From Papilionanthe hookeriana x Papilionanthe teres (Eukaryota; Streptophyta; Magnoliopsida; Asparagales; Orchidaceae), in the NCBI GenBank assembly GCA_022702705.1, contig CM040428.1, positions 102,132,022-102,196,021 on the forward strand: 64,000 nucleotides of DNA, written 5' to 3'. The position numbers and the translations under genes were made by a program. The notes under the pieces are model-generated. The model was not told the origin of the DNA. It searched no databases and was given only the letters and a program-made list of their open reading frames with translations. This document shows positions 58,701 to 64,000 of the stretch, piece after piece; the first letter of the stretch is position 1, and each line of letters begins with the position of its first letter.

Positions 58701-61700
58701 TGAGATCTTAAGGTTTTAGTGTGGACGGTCACATGTGCACACCAGTCGGAAACGATGACCAGGAGCCATTGGATCGCGTGTGTATCGAGCGGACGGACGA
58801 GATCAAGCCGGAAAATGCAATGGTACATGAATGGCATGCTCCCGTAGCGCTGACTCAGATGGAGGCGCCGAATCACGGAGCGACACGTCAGCTTTCGATC
58901 AGGACGAGGATGACGCGGTGCCGAGTCGGATAAGTAGAAAATTAGGATTTTTTGGATTTATTTAAATACCAGAACTTCAAAAATTCATACCTTTGCATAG
59001 AAAAATCACAAATATAAAATAAAAATATTCTCTTTCTCAGTGAACAGAGGAGAATAATGTGGGAAAGAAATCAAGTTAATTGGATGAGTATTTTATTTTA
59101 AATAATTTATTTACTGTTTCCAATGTTTTGATTCTCCATTTGCATAGACAATTCACCATGGTATGAGACCATAGGGCTTTTGAAGCCTCTGATCTTGGGA
59201 ACATTCCTTGAATTTTTCAAGATCAGAGGCCATCTCTGTGAAAAGTTATTGATTTTTCAAGTTCATGTCACTATTTTAAGTATTCTAATTCCAATAATTA
59301 GCATGTTGTAAAATAAATTCTAGGAAAATTTGGTGGTGTTTCTTAGGACCAGGGGACCCTATGAAAAATATATTTTGAGTTAATTCATTCATAATAACCA
59401 TAATTGGCCTAAACTCCCAAAATTGAATTTGAATTAATTAGGGTTAACCACACACCAAATTGAGTTGAAAATAAATCTCCATTTCTCTTTAGGCTCAGAG
59501 GAACCTTACATAAAATTTTGAAATCAATTGGACTTGATTAACCCCACCAAATGGATTAATTAAGCCTCATAAGAAAAATGGAACTTTAAAAATTCATAAC
59601 TCCAAAAATACTTTTCAAAAATTCACAAAAATGGTTTTGGAGCTTCTCTGATATCAGGGGAGTTTTGGAAAATTAAAATTGGAATTTTTTAAAAAAGTTA
59701 ATTTTTCACAATATTTTAATATTTTAATAATTAAAAAATAATAAAAATCACAAAAATATTAAAAATCATAAAAATGTCACATTTTGACTCCTAATCACTT
59801 AAGAACAAACCAAATATTTTTCCTAAGTCCCTAGGATAAGATATTTAATTTTAAAGGCTTAATGTAATTTTTAATATTAAAAAATGAACTTTCATCCTTT
59901 TTCACTAAAATAATTCTAATAAATCAAAGAAAAATCAAAAAATTATAAAATTTATTTCTCTAGACTCCTTGAGGTCAGAGAAATTTAAGAAAAATATAAA
60001 ACCTTTTTTTCGATTTTTATTTTATTTTAAAATTAATTAATACTCTAAAATTCAAAATAATTATAATAAATAAAATATAATTCAAAAAATCAAAAAATTG
60101 GTCCAAGTGGTTCTCTAGTCATTAGAAACATCCCATAACTTTCTTAAGGATAGAAACTTTACCTTGGTCATGTTGTTGAATTTTCTTTGAAAAACCCTAT
60201 TTTCTACTAAAAATAATTATATAAATAAATTAAAGTCAGAAAAATCACATTTTCTCCTCTAATGTCTTAATTGACATGTGAGTGAGGTGACATAAAAATT
60301 TCAAATTCATTTGAGTTTAATTTAGTGAGTTATGAAATAAATAAGCCCAAAAGGGCATAAAGGTAATTAAAGAATTTTAACCCTTAATTAAAACTTTAGG
60401 TTTAATCAAAATGGAGGGTAAATTATTTGATTTTAATTTTCTCTTGGATGATTGAAACTTAGGGAAATTAAAAGGGTAGAGACCCATTAAACACTTTGAA
60501 AATATTAAAATGAAACTCTAATTAATTAAATAATTTAAATTTTGGAATGAATATATTTAAAATTTAGATTATTAAAATAGCGATATTATTAAAAGGATAT
60601 TTATTCTTTAATTTAAAAATCCCTAAATAAGTCACTTCAATAATATTTAGTTCTTAATTTAAAATTAAAATAATAATCCAAACTAAATAAATTAAAAATT
60701 AAAAGAAGATAACCCTTAAATGAATTAAAGTTTAAAATGTTAAATGGTCCAATAATTAAAATCAAATTTAAAATCTTGGTGTTAAATTAAATTAAATTAA
60801 ATTAAGTCAAGTCAAAGTTTAAATTAAATTAAATTAACACCTTAATAATTAAATTAAATTAAATTTAAAATATTGAAAATAAAATTAAATTAAATTAAAA
60901 TTAAATTAAAATTAAAAAAATTAAAATTAAATTAAAATTAAAATTAAATTAAATTAAAATTAAATTAAATTAAAATTAAATTAAAATTAAATTAAAATTA
61001 AATTAAAATTAAATTAAATTAAAATAAAATAAAATTAAATTAAATTAATTAAATCAAATTAAATTAAATTAAATTAAATTAACATCACTTAACAACAAAC
61101 CTAAATGAAAACATTAAGAGTTAAATCAAAACTTATGAAAGATTTCAACACCTTTTTCAATATAAGTAAATCTAAAACATAAAAAATTAATCTGAAATAT
61201 AATATCACTTAAAGTGTAAAGATTTAAATTAAATCTAAAATAACTCGAACCCTATTCTAAACTTAATAATAATTAATTAATTTTTATAATTAAATTAAAT
61301 TAAATTAAATCATTAAAATATTTATTACTTTGCCCTTAAAAGGCTTTTATTGTTATAACTCTTAAATGAAGTGTCAAGTGAAGTGTCACTTCACACATAA
61401 GATATTCAAATGTCCTAAGTTCATTGAGCAAGAAACAAAAAAAAATTAAAATTCTTTGATGATTAATTCAGCAATACAATAAAATTCATTTGAACTCAAA
61501 ATAATTCCAGAAGTATTGAAAAGATGTTTAAGATTTATCTTAAACACTTCCTCGATACGATGGGGTGTTTTAGAAGAATAATTGAACTTAATTGTTCTTT
61601 GGTGAAGAAAATCATCCTTAAACAAAACACAAGAACCTAGACGTCATAGGAGATGACTAGTAATAGGATTAGGAATTTGGTAGACAACCAAAACCCTTCC

Positions 61701-63336
61701 CTTAGCTTTACCTAGGTATTTGTTGAAATATTTAAATACCTTAACGTGTGTTTTAAGTGCAGCTTGGGATGACGGGAAGACCCTCCAGGTACGCTTTTAT
61801 TTTATTGCAATTTACTTTGTTGCAATTTACTTACATGCATTGTACTTTACTTTTTCTTGCATGATAAACAAGATTGTTACATGAAAACTGAAACCTTTAG
61901 GATAGTCCCTGAAACGAAATCAAAACTAAATTAAAAGTCACCACAAGATAAAATTCACCGCCACAACATTCCAAAATATAAAACAACTCAAAATTTAATC
62001 ACAAACAGAACAACAAAACTTCAATTGCAACTAAATTAAAACGTCTCGTTGAATGATCGAGAATACCTCGGATGATGTAACCCACGTGTTGCTAACTGAA
62101 TTTCCCACGGTCTAAATGAAAGTGTGAAACTCATTCAGTTGAGTTTAGCAAATTCATCTGGACTAAGTGAATTCAATGAAAATAACGGTGCCGGGATGAC
62201 GGAACCGTGGGATCTTAATCGGTTATGTTTAAACAACTTTAAGATTTGTTTTAATTAAAATATTAAAAATATTTGGACTTTAAGATTTCTAAACCAAAAC
62301 ACTTTTCTCATCTCTTGATTTTCACCTTCTACAACTAAACCTCTGCAACAACAAGGAGCTCGGAGCATGGTGGCAGCACGGCCATCATCATCAGCATAAC
62401 TCGGATCTACACCAGCTAAACCTTTCTTAGAATTAAATAACCAAGCCATAGGACTTCGAGGTAGTTTGCCTAGTGCAACACAAATCCTCAACTCTTCGTT
62501 AGGCATTTATATAATCATGTTATGCAAATTAAGCCCTAACCGGTCATAGGACCCCGAGATAGTCGTTTGATACGACATAAACCCTCACATCTTCGAGGCT
62601 ATTTGCGTGATTATGTCATACAAACATAAGTCCTATTTAATTAAAATTGGCAGGATTGTAACATTAAATAATTTTCTTAAAATTGAAGCCAAATAATAGG
62701 ATAGTTTGGGAAGTTGTGAAGATTCTTCTTGGATCCTCAACTTCTCCTACTTCTCTTCCTTTGGACTCCTGAAACTAACTGTTCCAAAATTGATCCATTC
62801 CCTATTGAAATCTCCAAAATTCAATCTTTTGAAAAACTTAAACTTTGAAATTCTTTAGAGCAAAACCACTGATCATTATCGTGAGTTTTCTTAAATGGTT
62901 CCTGTCATTTAAGATGTAATTAACAATAGGGGCTTGTCCTTATAGGGAACTTTAAGAACCCAGGTAATATAAACTCTGCTTAATCCCTTTATATTAAGCA
63001 GTGGAACTTGTCGGCATATAGAATTGGTTCGCAGACCAAACGGATGTCACAAATCTTCTAGTTTATTTAACCGAGCCCCATCATCAAGCAGTGTGTCTAT
63101 TCTTCGTGATAAATATACGGTTTGTGGTGCGGTGCTCGTTTATATAAACTATTTGGGATGTGAGATCGGTTTGATTTCATATCTTAAAATTTTCAAACTT
63201 AAAATTATTTTCAAAATCAAATGTTTCTTTCTAAAACTATATATATATTTAAATTAAATTTAAAATTTAAAATTCGCCGACGACTTCTGTAGGCGACCAC
63301 TTTTCAAAACATAAAACCCAAAAATAAGCCGTACGA
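55762..63336 (+). mobile_element. Ogre-1 3' LTR (~7.58 kb)
   Basis: Matches the 5' LTR over its length, with scattered substitutions and small indels. It ends CCGTACGA at 63336, before GTGAG. The TATA candidate is kept at 58123-58130. The upstream CACGTG is CATGTG here. The AATTAAA tract is at 60780-61082 and the U5 hairpins at 62930-63003, where the second stem has one mismatch. Confidence 0.93.
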
Positions 63337-63341
63337 GTGAG
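63337..63341. repeat. Target-site duplication GTGAG, right of Ogre-1
   Basis: Equal to 33667-33671. Confidence 0.75.
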
Positions 63342-63346
63342 GTCCA

Positions 63347-63912
<566 letters not shown>

Positions 63913-64000
63913 TGATCCCCGATAAATATAACGGCGCTAAAAACTTGATCCCGCCAGATATATATATGTGCTGATGATTTAGATATGAAAATTATGATTT
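63913..64000 (-). mobile_element. Start of another Athila-type LTR (copy E), cut by window
   Basis: TGATCCCCGATAAATATAAC, then GGCGCTAAAAACTTGATCCC and GATTTAGATATGAAAATTAT match copy A (10154-10253) and copy D (42077-42150). It includes the primer-site-like sequence inside the LTR. It interrupts the LINE ORF2; the rest is outside the window. Confidence 0.85.

Larger units (their letters stand above)
33672..63336 (+). mobile_element. Ogre-1: giant Tat/Ogre-like LTR retrotransposon, 29.7 kb
   Basis: A nearly complete Ty3/gypsy element. Order: 5' LTR, tRNA-Arg primer site, ORF1, gag, protease, RT, RNase H, second (archaeal-type) RNase H, integrase, extra AlkB-like ORF, tandem-repeat 3'UTR, 3' LTR. 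The Ogre assignment rests on LTRs of about 7.6 kb, the tRNA-Arg primer site, ORF1 before gag and the dual RNase H. The two LTRs differ by several percent in the stretches I compared by eye. The insertion is therefore not recent, and all ORFs carry stops or shifts. A 1.57-kb solo LTR of another family is inserted in ORF1. Confidence 0.92.

Overview
The window is intergenic DNA from a flowering plant, most likely one with a large, retrotransposon-rich genome. This rests on nested LTR elements of the Tat/Ogre and Athila lineages of Ty3/gypsy, plant-type L1 LINE fragments, plant tRNA-Asp and tRNA-Arg primer sites, and very AT-rich flanks. The species cannot be named from the sequence. I see no host gene, tRNA gene, rRNA gene or CRISPR array. 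Almost every coding region is a retroelement reading frame broken by stops and frameshifts.

Layout. 1-5.94 kb: a 5.2-kb satellite built from TTGACC/GGTCAA-rich monomers of about 78 bp, flanked on both sides by copies of an AT-rich repeat with (TA)n runs. 5.94-8.88 kb: 3' part of a giant Ogre-like LTR (plus strand). 8.88-11.96 kb: truncated Athila-like element on the minus strand (gag, tRNA-Asp primer site, LTR). 11.96-31.7 kb: an old, decayed Ogre-like element ('Ogre-2', plus strand: LTR remnant, RT, RNase H, integrase, then a 3' AlkB-like ORF). A 13-kb Athila-like element (16040-29009, minus strand, 5-bp target duplication GAGAC) is inserted in its integrase end. 31.7-33.67 kb: unassigned sequence, then two LINE 3' ends in minus orientation, each ending in (TA)n.

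33672-63336: one nearly complete Ogre-like element ('Ogre-1', 29.7 kb) with about 7.6-kb LTRs, a tRNA-Arg primer site, ORF1, gag, protease, RT, two RNase H domains and integrase. Downstream of integrase comes an extra ORF with a basic linker and an AlkB-like 2-oxoglutarate/Fe(II) dioxygenase domain. It is followed by a tandemly repeated 3'UTR and the 3' LTR. A 1.57-kb solo Athila-type LTR sits in ORF1 with a clean 5-bp duplication (GAGGA). 63.3-64 kb: (TA)n, a plus-strand LINE fragment (ORF1 end, start of ORF2) and the start of another Athila-type LTR cut by the window edge.

Most interesting: both Ogre-like copies carry the AlkB-like domain in the env position. In both, its start codon follows a splice-acceptor-like tract. 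Its N-terminus is related to that of ORF1, which in Ogre-1 also follows such a tract. This suggests a retrotransposon lineage that carries an RNA-demethylase-like gene, perhaps expressed by splicing. Also notable are a primer-site duplication that lengthened the Athila-type LTRs, paired CG-rich palindromes in those LTRs, and a hairpin with a compensatory base pair in the Ogre U5.
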